In this document: positions 8,902 to 16,940 of the stretch, piece by piece | How positions within the stretch are numbered: the first letter of the stretch is position 1 | Layout: every line of letters begins with the position of its first letter | NCBI RefSeq assembly: GCF_000472425.1 | Contig: NZ_AXAI01000008.1 | Span: 310,001-374,000, forward strand | DNA length: 64,000 bases | DNA from: Bradyrhizobium sp. Tv2a-2 | Lineage (GTDB): Bacteria; Pseudomonadota; Alphaproteobacteria; Rhizobiales; Xanthobacteraceae | Reading direction: 5' to 3' | Program-made: the position numbers and the translations under genes | Notes under the pieces: generated by a model | Databases searched by the model: none | What the model was told of the DNA's origin: nothing | The model's input: only the letters and a program-made list of their open reading frames with translations

Positions 8902-9135
8902 ATGAAAGCGACGGTCCTGCACGACGCGCACGGCAACATCCTGTCGGTCGCCAAGATCGGCGACCTCAAAGCCGCAGGCAGCAAGTTCGTGCAAGTGGGT
9001 ATGGTGCCCGGCAAGGGCCAGCACGTGGCCGAGATCCATCTGGATCAGGAGCACGCGAACCGTCCGCTGCATGAGCTGCACGCCGGCTATCGGATCGATG
9101 CAGCGGCGGGAAAGCTCGTCAAGAAGCATTCCTGA
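8902..9135 (+). CDS. 77-residue protein of unknown function in the same cassette
   Basis: The ATG at 8902 has a GGGAGAGGA ribosome site 4-9 bp upstream. The product begins MKATVLHDAHGNILSVAKIG, continues with a predicted beta-rich part (FVQVGMVPGKGQHVAEIHL) and ends Lys-rich. It is soluble, with no Cys and several His. It lies 42 bp after the first domain gene and 62 bp before the larger paralogue, in the same direction, so the three probably share a transcript. Function unknown; a role as a small partner or chaperone is only a guess. Confidence 0.65.
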   Translation: MKATVLHDAHGNILSVAKIGDLKAAGSKFVQVGMVPGKGQHVAEIHLDQEHANRPLHELHAGYRIDAAAGKLVKKHS

Positions 9136-9197
9136 CCGTCGCCGCCGCGCAGTCCCGGACGAACCCGGGGCGCGGCCGTTCGGCAAGGGAGAGAGAC

Positions 9198-10304
9198 ATG
9201 GCAATGCAGTGGGGCAGTAACAGCCTGGCGCCGGGCGCCTCGGCCGGCTGGTTCTTCGTCCGCGGCAACACGCCGTGGTTCCAACCAGTGCTGCGGGTCA
9301 TGCCGGTGACGCCGTCGTTCACCGACAATCTATGGTGGGTGGAATCGGATGGCTATCCGCACTGGAACCAGCTCGGCGTCAGCACGATGTGGAGTCAGCT
9401 CAGCGACGATCTGGCGAACGTCGTCTATTTCCTGGTGGTGGAGAACCGCAGCAACAGCGTCGTCGAATACGCCTTTCTGGAAGCCGACCTGACCGGTCCC
9501 GCCGCGATGGCGGCGCCGGCGGGCGGGCTGGTGAGCAACTCCAACTACTTCCTGGAGAACGGCGGCAACCCCCTGACCGGCGTCGTCGCCACGATCAACT
9601 TTTCGGTTGATTTCGCGAGTTCTGCGAACGGCTACAGCTTCCAGCTCAATGCCTATGCCGCGCCGGGCACCGCGAACACAGCGGAGGTCCAGCAGTTCGT
9701 CGTGTATGCGAGCCCGTCGAGCTCGCAGCTCTTCGCGCGCATCGACACCTGGGACAGCGCGTTAAACGAGCTGAACCGCATCGACACCAGTCTCGCGACC
9801 TTGCCGAGTGCGACCATCCCGGCCGGATACGCGATCAGCATGGCCTTGACCTACACCAGCGATGGCACCGGCACGGTGACGGGCGCGAACTACAAGGTAA
9901 TGGACAACGACGGCAACACTGTCGGCACCGCGTCCATCGCTATCGTCGGGCAGACGCTGCGGACAACCGGCAAGCCGGCGACAGCCGCCAACCTCGCGCC
10001 GATCAACTGCTTCCAGTACAATATCGGCGGCGATTACGGCGGCTCGCGCGCCACGCTGACCAGCGCGGCGGGCACAGTCGTATATCAGGCGGATCAGGCG
10101 CTCGGCGTCGTGAATGCCGAGCCAGCCTATGCGGGTCTTGACGCCGGGACCGTGGAGAACGCCAACCTGATCTTTGGGCCGATGGCGAACGTGGCCGAGC
10201 AGGCGGTGTCGCAGTCCTTCGTTGCGACCAAGGCGGACGACATCTCGGGCAAATATGCCGGGCGACCCCGGAAGCACCGGCTCGTGCTGCCGCCGCCCGA
10301 CTAA
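9198..10304 (+). CDS. two-part beta-rich protein of unknown function
   Basis: The 368-residue product starts with the ~98-residue domain shared with the gene at 8563, then a short Ala/Gly linker (about 99-110), then a ~230-residue Ser/Thr/Asn/Gly-rich, beta-strand-like region that resembles lectin or concanavalin-like sandwiches in composition (for example FSVDFASSANGYSFQLNAYA). The end is basic (RPRKHRLVLPPPD). There is no signal peptide, so it is cytoplasmic or released by another route. Ribosome site GGGAGAGA. A partial palindromic repeat begins directly after the stop. I do not recognise a catalytic motif. Confidence 0.7.
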   Translation: MAMQWGSNSLAPGASAGWFFVRGNTPWFQPVLRVMPVTPSFTDNLWWVESDGYPHWNQLGVSTMWSQLSDDLANVVYFLVVENRSNSVVEYAFLEADLTGPAAMAAPAGGLVSNSNYFLENGGNPLTGVVATINFSVDFASSANGYSFQLNAYAAPGTANTAEVQQFVVYASPSSSQLFARIDTWDSALNELNRIDTSLATLPSATIPAGYAISMALTYTSDGTGTVTGANYKVMDNDGNTVGTASIAIVGQTLRTTGKPATAANLAPINCFQYNIGGDYGGSRATLTSAAGTVVYQADQALGVVNAEPAYAGLDAGTVENANLIFGPMANVAEQAVSQSFVATKADDISGKYAGRPRKHRLVLPPPD

Positions 10305-10321
10305 AGCATGATCCGGAAAAG
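10305..10321. repeat. partial copy of the AGCATGATCCGGAAAA palindromic repeat
   Basis: The bases following the stop match the left arm of the element seen in full at 41264 and 37285, then diverge. It is a truncated copy lacking the right arm. Confidence 0.6.
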
Positions 10322-10413
10322 AGCTTGCGGCGGCGATTGGGGCCAGAGCCTGCGAAGGCTGCCTGATCGAGATTTGCGGCAAGGCCGCGCTCGTCTGGGA
10401 GTAGGGCAGTGCC

Positions 10414-11814
10414 TCATCGGGCGGGCTTTCGACCGCGATAGGTGGGCGCGGCCTCTCCGCCAATCGGATTCAGCTCTCTGGGCAAGGGGGGACGTCCGCC
10501 GCGCGCCGTTCGCCGCCGCAGACCGCGCCGGGCGGCGCTGATCCGGCGCAGCAACAGGCGCCGCGAGCAGCCGTCACCGATGTGCTGCGGGGCAAACAGT
10601 TCGTCTTCGATCGCGCCAAGCTGACGATCGAGCGCCGGATCGCGCGCAGCCGCCTTGAGCGCGTCGACGCTGTGATACGGTGCGACCGGCTCAAAGCGCT
10701 GCAACCACTCGAGCAGCAAGAAATACGTGGTCCTTGCATCGCGATGGTGGACGGCCCGACGTAACAGGCCGAAGGCGTAGGCCTCGGATTGAAGATAGGT
10801 CTCGCGACGTTGTCGGAGCAGGATCGCGATCCTCTTCCACACACGCGGAGCGAACCACGCCATCACAGCGACGATAGCCACCGCAGGGATGACCAGACGC
10901 CAGTGATCCGCAACGAAATCGATCAGAGCCTCCCAGGTCATGTGTGTGCCGGTCTCGCCGGCCGCTGCGGCTCCGGTCGCGGTCGGATCGGCGGCAACAT
11001 GCAGCGTCACCGCATCGAGATGCGCGAGGTCGACCTTTTTCTCCTGGACATTCCACCAGCGAACATCGATGGCCGGCAGCGCGTAGTCGCCGGGCTTCTC
11101 CAGCATGTAAGTGGCAGAATCGACCCGCGTCGATGACGTCTCGTCGGTCCGGCTGTCGGCTTGGTCATCGAGCGCAGGTTGCGCCGGATAGAGCGCGAGC
11201 CCCTCGACCGCGGCAAATTGCTGCGGCGGCAACAGCATTGCCGGTGTGCCCGCGGCCTTGACCGTCACGATCCGGGTGACCGAGTCGCCAACCTTGAGCT
11301 GGTCCGATGAGTTCCGCACAGTCTGTTCGATCGTCAGTCGGTTTGCAGCCAGGAACGGACGCAGGGCGGAGGCTGCGTTCGGAATGAAGGCCTCGAGCGA
11401 GATGCGTGGCAGCGCGATGGCCACCTCGCGTGTCGCCGGCGGTTCGGCCGCATATCTGACCGTGACCGTCTGGTCGGCGACGGAATAGGAACCCGGCTCC
11501 AACGGATAGATCGCAAACTCGAACCGGACACCCGCGTAAGTGATGCCGTCGTGCTGTTCATTGATATTGACGCTCTGGAGTTGACGGGTGGTTGCATTCC
11601 GGAGTTGGAAACCCGGAAGCTCAGGTGGCGCCGTCATGTAGTTTGGCGCCAGCACGTCAATCCGCAGCCTTGTTTGCTGGCCAACCACGACGCGCGACGG
11701 ATCGATGGTGACACGTACAGCCGGCTTGGCGGCGTCATCCTGCTGAGCGCGCGCGTCGTGCAGCGGCAGCGATGGCGCCAGCAACAGGACGATGGCGATC
11801 GCCCAGTTTCTCAT
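10414..11814 (-). CDS. batD: BatD-like membrane protein of the MoxR/Bat operon
   Basis: The 466-residue product has a signal peptide (residues 1-23, MRNWAIAIVLLLAPSLPLHD and on to RAQ), a long periplasmic part with Ig-like strands (VRVTIDPSRVVVGQQTRLRI is the usual BatD opening), a transmembrane helix near 315-335 (WRLVIPAVAIVAVMAWF) and a cytoplasmic tail. The ATG at 11814 overlaps the stop of the upstream batBC gene (ATGA), which decides the start over an upstream in-frame ATG. It is the last gene of the operon. Bat proteins are linked to envelope integrity and stress tolerance, but their biochemical role is unsettled. Confidence 0.82.
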   Translation of the reverse strand: MRNWAIAIVLLLAPSLPLHDARAQQDDAAKPAVRVTIDPSRVVVGQQTRLRIDVLAPNYMTAPPELPGFQLRNATTRQLQSVNINEQHDGITYAGVRFEFAIYPLEPGSYSVADQTVTVRYAAEPPATREVAIALPRISLEAFIPNAASALRPFLAANRLTIEQTVRNSSDQLKVGDSVTRIVTVKAAGTPAMLLPPQQFAAVEGLALYPAQPALDDQADSRTDETSSTRVDSATYMLEKPGDYALPAIDVRWWNVQEKKVDLAHLDAVTLHVAADPTATGAAAAGETGTHMTWEALIDFVADHWRLVIPAVAIVAVMAWFAPRVWKRIAILLRQRRETYLQSEAYAFGLLRRAVHHRDARTTYFLLLEWLQRFEPVAPYHSVDALKAAARDPALDRQLGAIEDELFAPQHIGDGCSRRLLLRRISAARRGLRRRTARGGRPPLPRELNPIGGEAAPTYRGRKPAR

Positions 11815-13337
11815 TTCGGCGCTCCCGTTCCGGCCGGAGCTGTTGCCTGGATTGCGAATTTCAGCTTGAGAAACTGGGCGGGCGTCGTTTGCACTTCGCG
11901 CATCCACGCTTCGGCGGCTCCGGCGGTGGTGAGGTCCTCCGGCGTGACCTGAATTCGTTTGCCGCCTTTCTGATCCGGGTCGACACGGGTCTCATCGGCC
12001 TTTTCATCAGGCGGGGCCGGGTCTGCCTGCTCCTGCTTCCGACGTTTATCTTCCTGCGCCTTCAGCGCGGCCTCCACGATCGCGCGGTTGGTTTTCGCGG
12101 CGAAGTGACCCGGCTGCGCCTTGAGCACCTCGTCATAGGCCTTGATGGCCTTCTCATAGGCGTGGTTCTGCGCCTGCGCATTGCCGAGCGCAAAGCGGCC
12201 CTCCGTTGTCTCGACGCGGGAAAATTCCTGGGCCGCGGTCAGGAAGTCGTAGACACGGTACGCGGCCAGACCTCGCCACATCGGGTCGGCGAAGAGTTTT
12301 GCAGCCCCTGCATAATCCCCGCGATCGAAGGCGATCCGCCCCTGCTGGTCCGGTGTCAGCCACCAATCCGCAAAACGCGACGACTCCTGCGCATGCGCCG
12401 GCCACGCGTGGAACGCGATCACCAGCGCAACGGCCCAGGCCACCGTTGTGCCGCGACGGAACCAGAGCAGGCTGAGCAGCGCCACCGGCAGCAGCAGCCA
12501 ATAACCGTCGTCGCGCCACTGCACGCCGAAGGCGCTGCTCTGTGCGGCCTGGAATCTGGTCTCGATCCGGCGCTCGAGCGCACGGATGTCCGCGCTATCG
12601 ACACTGACCGGCACGACGTCCGAACCGAGCGACGCGGTTGCGCCAGATCGCGGGCCGAGGCTGAGCATCACCAGATTATTGTGCCCAGTGGCCCGACCGA
12701 TCGCCGTGGCGTCGGCGCCGCCCAGATCATCGGCGACCAGCAAAATGGTACCGGCAACCGGTTCGCTCGCGAGTGACCGTGCCGCGAGGTCGATTGCTCC
12801 TGCCGCATTCTTGCCTGGCACAGGCATCAGGTCAGGCGCAAGCGCCGCGAGGAACGGTTCGATAACGGTCCGATCGTCGGTCAGCGGCATCACCAGATGC
12901 GCCGTGCCCGCATAGGCGATCAGCCCGGTTCGGGCACCAGCGCGCGCCGTCAGGAGATCCCTGATCTTCTGCTTGCCGCGCTCAAGGCGCGACGGAGCGA
13001 TGTCGGTCTGGCCCATCGACGGATCGAGTTCCAGCGCAATCATCAGCGGTGCCTTGTCCTCGACGAAGGGTGGCAATTCGCGCCGCCAAGTTGGTCCCGA
13101 CAAGCCGATAATGCCAAGCACCATCGCGGTGGCCACGAGATAGAGCGGGTTGATGCGGCGCCCCCGCCCAGGCTGAACGATCAGGTGGTTCAGAAGATGC
13201 GGCGCGATCACGCCGCCCCATTGCGCCTGCGGGCTCTGTCGCCAGCGCACCAGCGCGCACACGGCGCCGACCGGAATCAGTGCCAACAGCCAGAGCGGGC
13301 GCAGCAGATGGAAGGAGGTGGCTACCGCTTCATGCAT
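11811..13337 (-). CDS. BatB-BatC fusion: membrane VWA domain plus periplasmic TPR domain
   Basis: Residues 1-90 hold two membrane helices, 95-270 a von Willebrand A domain, then further membrane helices (about 285-325), and 330-430 TPR-type repeats followed by a charged tail. In many bacteria BatB and BatC are separate genes; here they are one 508-residue protein. The metal-binding MIDAS motif is altered: where DxSxS is expected the sequence has Glu103-Leu-Asp105-Pro-Ser107, although Thr154-Asp155 are retained. It overlaps batA by 8 bp and batD by 4 bp. Confidence 0.82.
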   Translation of the reverse strand: MHEAVATSFHLLRPLWLLALIPVGAVCALVRWRQSPQAQWGGVIAPHLLNHLIVQPGRGRRINPLYLVATAMVLGIIGLSGPTWRRELPPFVEDKAPLMIALELDPSMGQTDIAPSRLERGKQKIRDLLTARAGARTGLIAYAGTAHLVMPLTDDRTVIEPFLAALAPDLMPVPGKNAAGAIDLAARSLASEPVAGTILLVADDLGGADATAIGRATGHNNLVMLSLGPRSGATASLGSDVVPVSVDSADIRALERRIETRFQAAQSSAFGVQWRDDGYWLLLPVALLSLLWFRRGTTVAWAVALVIAFHAWPAHAQESSRFADWWLTPDQQGRIAFDRGDYAGAAKLFADPMWRGLAAYRVYDFLTAAQEFSRVETTEGRFALGNAQAQNHAYEKAIKAYDEVLKAQPGHFAAKTNRAIVEAALKAQEDKRRKQEQADPAPPDEKADETRVDPDQKGGKRIQVTPEDLTTAGAAEAWMREVQTTPAQFLKLKFAIQATAPAGTGAPK

Positions 13338-14328
13338 GGCTCAAGGTCTTCCTGCGCCCCCATTCGCTGCTCGCGAGCATCGCAAGCCACAGCAACAGCG
13401 AAAGGATCACGGCGGCGCCCAGCGGCCACTGAAACAGAGGCAGCTTCGGACGCCACGACAGCGTCTCCAGTTTGGCCGGCGCAAGCCGGTCGATGTCGGC
13501 ATAGATCGCCTGCAGTTGCGCGCCATCCTCGGCCCGGAAGAATTGACCGTGCGTCGTGCTCGCAACGGCCTGCAGAACGCCGAGATCGACGCGGTTCTCG
13601 CCGGTCGCCTTGGGGTCGCCGACACCGATGGTGTAGATGGTCACGTCATTTTGGCGAGCGATGTCGGCAGCGTGCTCGGGCGGCACGCGGCTTGCCGTGT
13701 CATTCCCGTCGGTCAAGAGGATCAGCAGCTTCTGCTTCGCGGTGCTGGTCGCAAATGTCTTGATCGCAAGCCCGATCGTATCGCCGATCGCGGTCTGCTG
13801 CCCGGCCATTCCAACTTGCGTCTGTTCGAGTAGCTGCTCTGCCGTTTCCAGGTCTTGTGTGAAGGGCACCTGCACATAGGCCCTGGTGCCGAACGGGATC
13901 AGTGCGACACGATCACCGTGCCGGCGCGAAATGAAATCCTTGACGACGCGCTTGACCCCGTCGAGCCGCGTCAACATCTGCCCATCGGGCGCGCGGAAGT
14001 CGCGCTGGTCCATCGATCCCGATATGTCGACAGCAAGAACCAGGTCGCGCGCTGAGACCTCGTGCGTCACGGGGTCGCCGACCCATTGTGGTTTTGCCAG
14101 CGCCGCGACCAGGAGGATCCAGACCAACGCTGCGACGATCATCTGGACGAAGCGCCGCTGCAGCACCACGGCGCCCTGCTGCGGCGTTTGCCCGGTTGCC
14201 GACGCGAGCCTTTCGAAAAACGGGACCTGCACCGAGGCGAGCCGCGAGCGATACGGCGGCAGCAACCACCATGCCAGGATCGGCAGCGGCAACAGGACAA
14301 GCAGCCAGGGCCAGGCGAACTCAAACAT
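13330..14328 (-). CDS. batA: BatA-like VWA-domain membrane protein
   Basis: The 332-residue protein has two N-terminal membrane helices (about 5-22 and 62-80), a VWA domain with an intact MIDAS (Asp101-x-Ser103-x-Ser105, DISGSMD; later TDGND) and a C-terminal membrane helix (about 308-325). The ATG at 14328 was chosen because it begins the usual membrane-anchored BatA start and overlaps the end of the upstream DUF4381 gene. The intact MIDAS contrasts with the altered one in the next gene, so BatA is the likely metal-dependent partner-binding member. Confidence 0.85.
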   Translation of the reverse strand: MFEFAWPWLLVLLPLPILAWWLLPPYRSRLASVQVPFFERLASATGQTPQQGAVVLQRRFVQMIVAALVWILLVAALAKPQWVGDPVTHEVSARDLVLAVDISGSMDQRDFRAPDGQMLTRLDGVKRVVKDFISRRHGDRVALIPFGTRAYVQVPFTQDLETAEQLLEQTQVGMAGQQTAIGDTIGLAIKTFATSTAKQKLLILLTDGNDTASRVPPEHAADIARQNDVTIYTIGVGDPKATGENRVDLGVLQAVASTTHGQFFRAEDGAQLQAIYADIDRLAPAKLETLSWRPKLPLFQWPLGAAVILSLLLWLAMLASSEWGRRKTLSHA

Positions 14329-14854
14329 GGTGCTCCCTGATCCAACGGCGGATGAGCGCCACGAGCGACTGAAGGGCGACATCGTCGGGCGGATTGCGTT
14401 GATAGGCGCCGCTCGCCAACAGCCGGCCGACACCCTGAGAGAACTCGATCCCGCCGTAGCTGCGATCGAGAAACGCGAGCCACGCTGGCCCCACCAGCGA
14501 AGCGACCTCTTCCCGAGGGAAGGCCGCAAGCGCCGTGCGCCTCACCAGCACGGTCAGCCGCGCCAGAAATTCCGGCCGGGGCCCGGCATCGGCCGCGCGT
14601 CCGATCTGGTCCAATTCCGCCAGCGCTGCTCGACGATATCTATTGATGTGACGCTGACGCATGAGACGCCAGAGCGCCGCGATTACACCCACAAGCAGAA
14701 CCAAAATCGCAATCCGCGACGCCCAGGTCTGCGGCAGCAGACTCACAGGCTGCGGCAGTGGAATGTCGATCAAGCCGGCGACAGGATCAGCCTGCAGCGG
14801 GTGGACATCAGCCAAGTGTTGCCTCCGTCTGGCTGTGGCCGCCGCCATGTCCAT
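14321..14854 (-). CDS. DUF4381-family membrane protein of the MoxR/Bat operon
   Basis: The family signature follows the N-terminus (LADVHPLQADP, then a Trp-containing membrane helix at about 45-63, ASRIAILVLLVGVIAALW). The C-terminal cytoplasmic domain has the conserved FPREEVASLVGPAWLAFLD stretch. I chose the ATG at 14854 (an ATG two codons later is equally possible), giving 177 residues; it overlaps the end of the DUF58 gene by 47 bp. DUF4381 genes lie between DUF58 and batA in most such operons. Confidence 0.75.
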   Translation of the reverse strand: MDMAAATARRRQHLADVHPLQADPVAGLIDIPLPQPVSLLPQTWASRIAILVLLVGVIAALWRLMRQRHINRYRRAALAELDQIGRAADAGPRPEFLARLTVLVRRTALAAFPREEVASLVGPAWLAFLDRSYGGIEFSQGVGRLLASGAYQRNPPDDVALQSLVALIRRWIREHHV

Positions 14855-15794
14855 GGCGCGCCGGCAATGTGCCAAGCAGGCGGCGAAGCTGTTCGACGAC
14901 GTCTTCCGCGGCACTGAGCGGGAGCACGGGAACGCCGATCTCGCGTGTCCACGCGAAGACGCCGTGCAGGCGTTCCTTGGTGGCCTGCAATATGTTCCTC
15001 CGCACGCTGTCGCGCCCAACATCGAGCCGTATCTGCAGCTCGCCGTCCGTCACCGTCATGCTTGCCGACGGCGGCAGGTCGCTCTGCAGCGGATCATGGA
15101 CGAGCAGCGCAACGACGTCGTTATGCCGGGTGAGCGCGCCGACCATCTTACGCGTGGTCTCATCAGCGCCGTCGAAATCGCTGATGATGATCACGGCAGC
15201 GTCGTGCAATGCTCTGCGTTGGGCGTGCCCAAGCGCGGAATTGAGCATGGGCGGCGCGGAAACCAGTCCGCGGCCGACGCCTAGTTCGTGATTCTGCATG
15301 ACGATCGTGGAGAGGATCTGCAACACCGTCGCCCGGCTGCGCCGAGCGCGTATCTCGACGAGGTCGCGGTCGTCGAACACGATGGCACCGACGCGGTCGC
15401 CCACCCCGAGCACCCGCCACGCCCCGATCGCGGCCGCTTGTGCCGCCGCGACCGATTTCATCGCGAGCCGGCTGCCGAAGAACATCGACATGCGCTGGTC
15501 GACCAACAGCACGGTTTGCCGGTCCCGCTCCTCGCTGAAGACGCGCAAATACGGTTTCCGCAACCGGGCCGTCACCTTCCAGTCGATCGCGCGAACATCA
15601 TCGCCCGCACGATAACGTCTGATCTCCTCGAAGCTCAGCCCGCGGCCGCGCATGCGGGATGCGAGGCGCCCGGAGAGCAGGCTGTGCACCGGCTGGCGAG
15701 GCAGGAACGATACCCTCCGGCCCCCGTGTTCAAACGCGATCAGCTCATCGAGATCGACATAGACGCCAGGCACTTTTTGGTTGACGCCTGTCAT
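14808..15794 (-). CDS. DUF58 protein (VWA-like partner of MoxR)
   Basis: The 328-residue protein carries the DUF58 signature RRYRAGDDVRAIDWKVTARL (residues about 59-78) followed by a VWA-like fold (TVLLVDQRMSM). The MIDAS is degenerate (Asp-Gln-Arg-Met-Ser). It is soluble, unlike BatA and BatB. It begins 8 bp after the moxR stop and is the second gene of the Bat operon. DUF58 proteins are thought to bridge MoxR ATPases and the Bat membrane complex; the mechanism is not known. Confidence 0.88.
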   Translation of the reverse strand: MTGVNQKVPGVYVDLDELIAFEHGGRRVSFLPRQPVHSLLSGRLASRMRGRGLSFEEIRRYRAGDDVRAIDWKVTARLRKPYLRVFSEERDRQTVLLVDQRMSMFFGSRLAMKSVAAAQAAAIGAWRVLGVGDRVGAIVFDDRDLVEIRARRSRATVLQILSTIVMQNHELGVGRGLVSAPPMLNSALGHAQRRALHDAAVIIISDFDGADETTRKMVGALTRHNDVVALLVHDPLQSDLPPSASMTVTDGELQIRLDVGRDSVRRNILQATKERLHGVFAWTREIGVPVLPLSAAEDVVEQLRRLLGTLPARHGHGGGHSQTEATLG

Positions 15795-15802
15795 TCACCG
15801 CC

Positions 15803-16852
15803 TCACGCCGGCACGACCAGTGCCGCAATCTTGTCAATGACCTGGTCGGCAGTCACGCCTTGCGATACCGCCTCATAGCTCAGGATCAGTCGATGCCGCA
15901 GGCAGTCATGCATGACTGCACGCACGTGATCGGGGGTCACGAAGTCGTATCGATCGAGCCAGGCGCGTGTCCGCGCGCAACGATCGAGCGCGAGGCTGCC
16001 GCGCGGACTGGCGCCGATTTGGATCAAATTTTTCAAGGAGTCGCCGTAGCGGTCCGGGAACCTGGTCGCGTGAATCAGATCGACCATGTATTTCTGCGCG
16101 AGATCCGAGACAAAGATGCCGTCGATCTCGCCGCGCGCATCGAAGATGGCCTGCTGGGGCACAGGCGGCTGCTCGGCGTTGCCTTCTTTTGGCTTTTGAG
16201 CATTTTCTGCGCGGTTGAGCCTGATGATCTCGCCTTCCGTTGCCTCGTCCGGATAAGTGATGACGATCTGCATCAGGAAGCGGTCGAGCTGTGCCTCGGG
16301 CAGCGGATAGGTACCTTCCTGTTCGATCGGGTTCTGGGTAGCGAGCACCATGAACAGATCGGGCATCTTGTAGGTCTTTCCAGCGACCGTGACCTGGCGT
16401 TCCTCCATCGCTTCGAGCAGAGCCGATTGCACCTTGGCCGGCGCGCGGTTGATCTCGTCCGCAAGCACCAGGTTGGCGAAAATCGGTCCCTTCTGAAACT
16501 GGAACTCGCCGCCCTTGTCGGTCTGCAGGTAGATTTCGGCGCCGGTGACGTCGGACGGCAGCAGATCCGGCGTGAATTGCACGCGCGACAGGTCGGCGGC
16601 CAGATGCTTCGCGAGCGTCTTGACCGCGCGGGTCTTGGCCAATCCCGGCAGGCTTTCGATCAAGAGATTCCCGTTCGCCAGCAAGCCGATCAGTATGCTC
16701 TCGACCAGACGGTCCTGGCCGAGGACCGACTTTCCGATACGGGTCTTGAGCTCGATCAAGGCATCGCGCGCTGGCGAACTCTTTACATTCTGGGAGGCCG
16801 GGACAGCCAACAACTCGCTTGACGCATGCTCGGTCATCGAATTTCCACTCAT
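15803..16852 (-). CDS. moxR: MoxR-family AAA+ ATPase
   Basis: The 349-residue protein shows Walker A at 66-74 (ESLPGLAKT), Walker B at 128-136 (LVLADEINR), a sensor 1 (VLATQNPIEQEGTYPLPEAQLDRF region) and the C-terminal lid with GASPRGSLAL. MoxR ATPases act as chaperones that insert cofactors or assemble complexes together with VWA proteins. Here it opens the DUF58-DUF4381-batA-batBC-batD series. The start could also be the ATG five codons in. Confidence 0.9.
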   Translation of the reverse strand: MSGNSMTEHASSELLAVPASQNVKSSPARDALIELKTRIGKSVLGQDRLVESILIGLLANGNLLIESLPGLAKTRAVKTLAKHLAADLSRVQFTPDLLPSDVTGAEIYLQTDKGGEFQFQKGPIFANLVLADEINRAPAKVQSALLEAMEERQVTVAGKTYKMPDLFMVLATQNPIEQEGTYPLPEAQLDRFLMQIVITYPDEATEGEIIRLNRAENAQKPKEGNAEQPPVPQQAIFDARGEIDGIFVSDLAQKYMVDLIHATRFPDRYGDSLKNLIQIGASPRGSLALDRCARTRAWLDRYDFVTPDHVRAVMHDCLRHRLILSYEAVSQGVTADQVIDKIAALVVPA

Positions 16853-16940
16853 TTAACGAGACGCCGGCAACCCAGCAGCGTCTCCCTCGCCAGCGGCGCG
16901 TGCCGCTTGGGCCGTGGTTCGCGGCCCGCAGGGCATCCGG

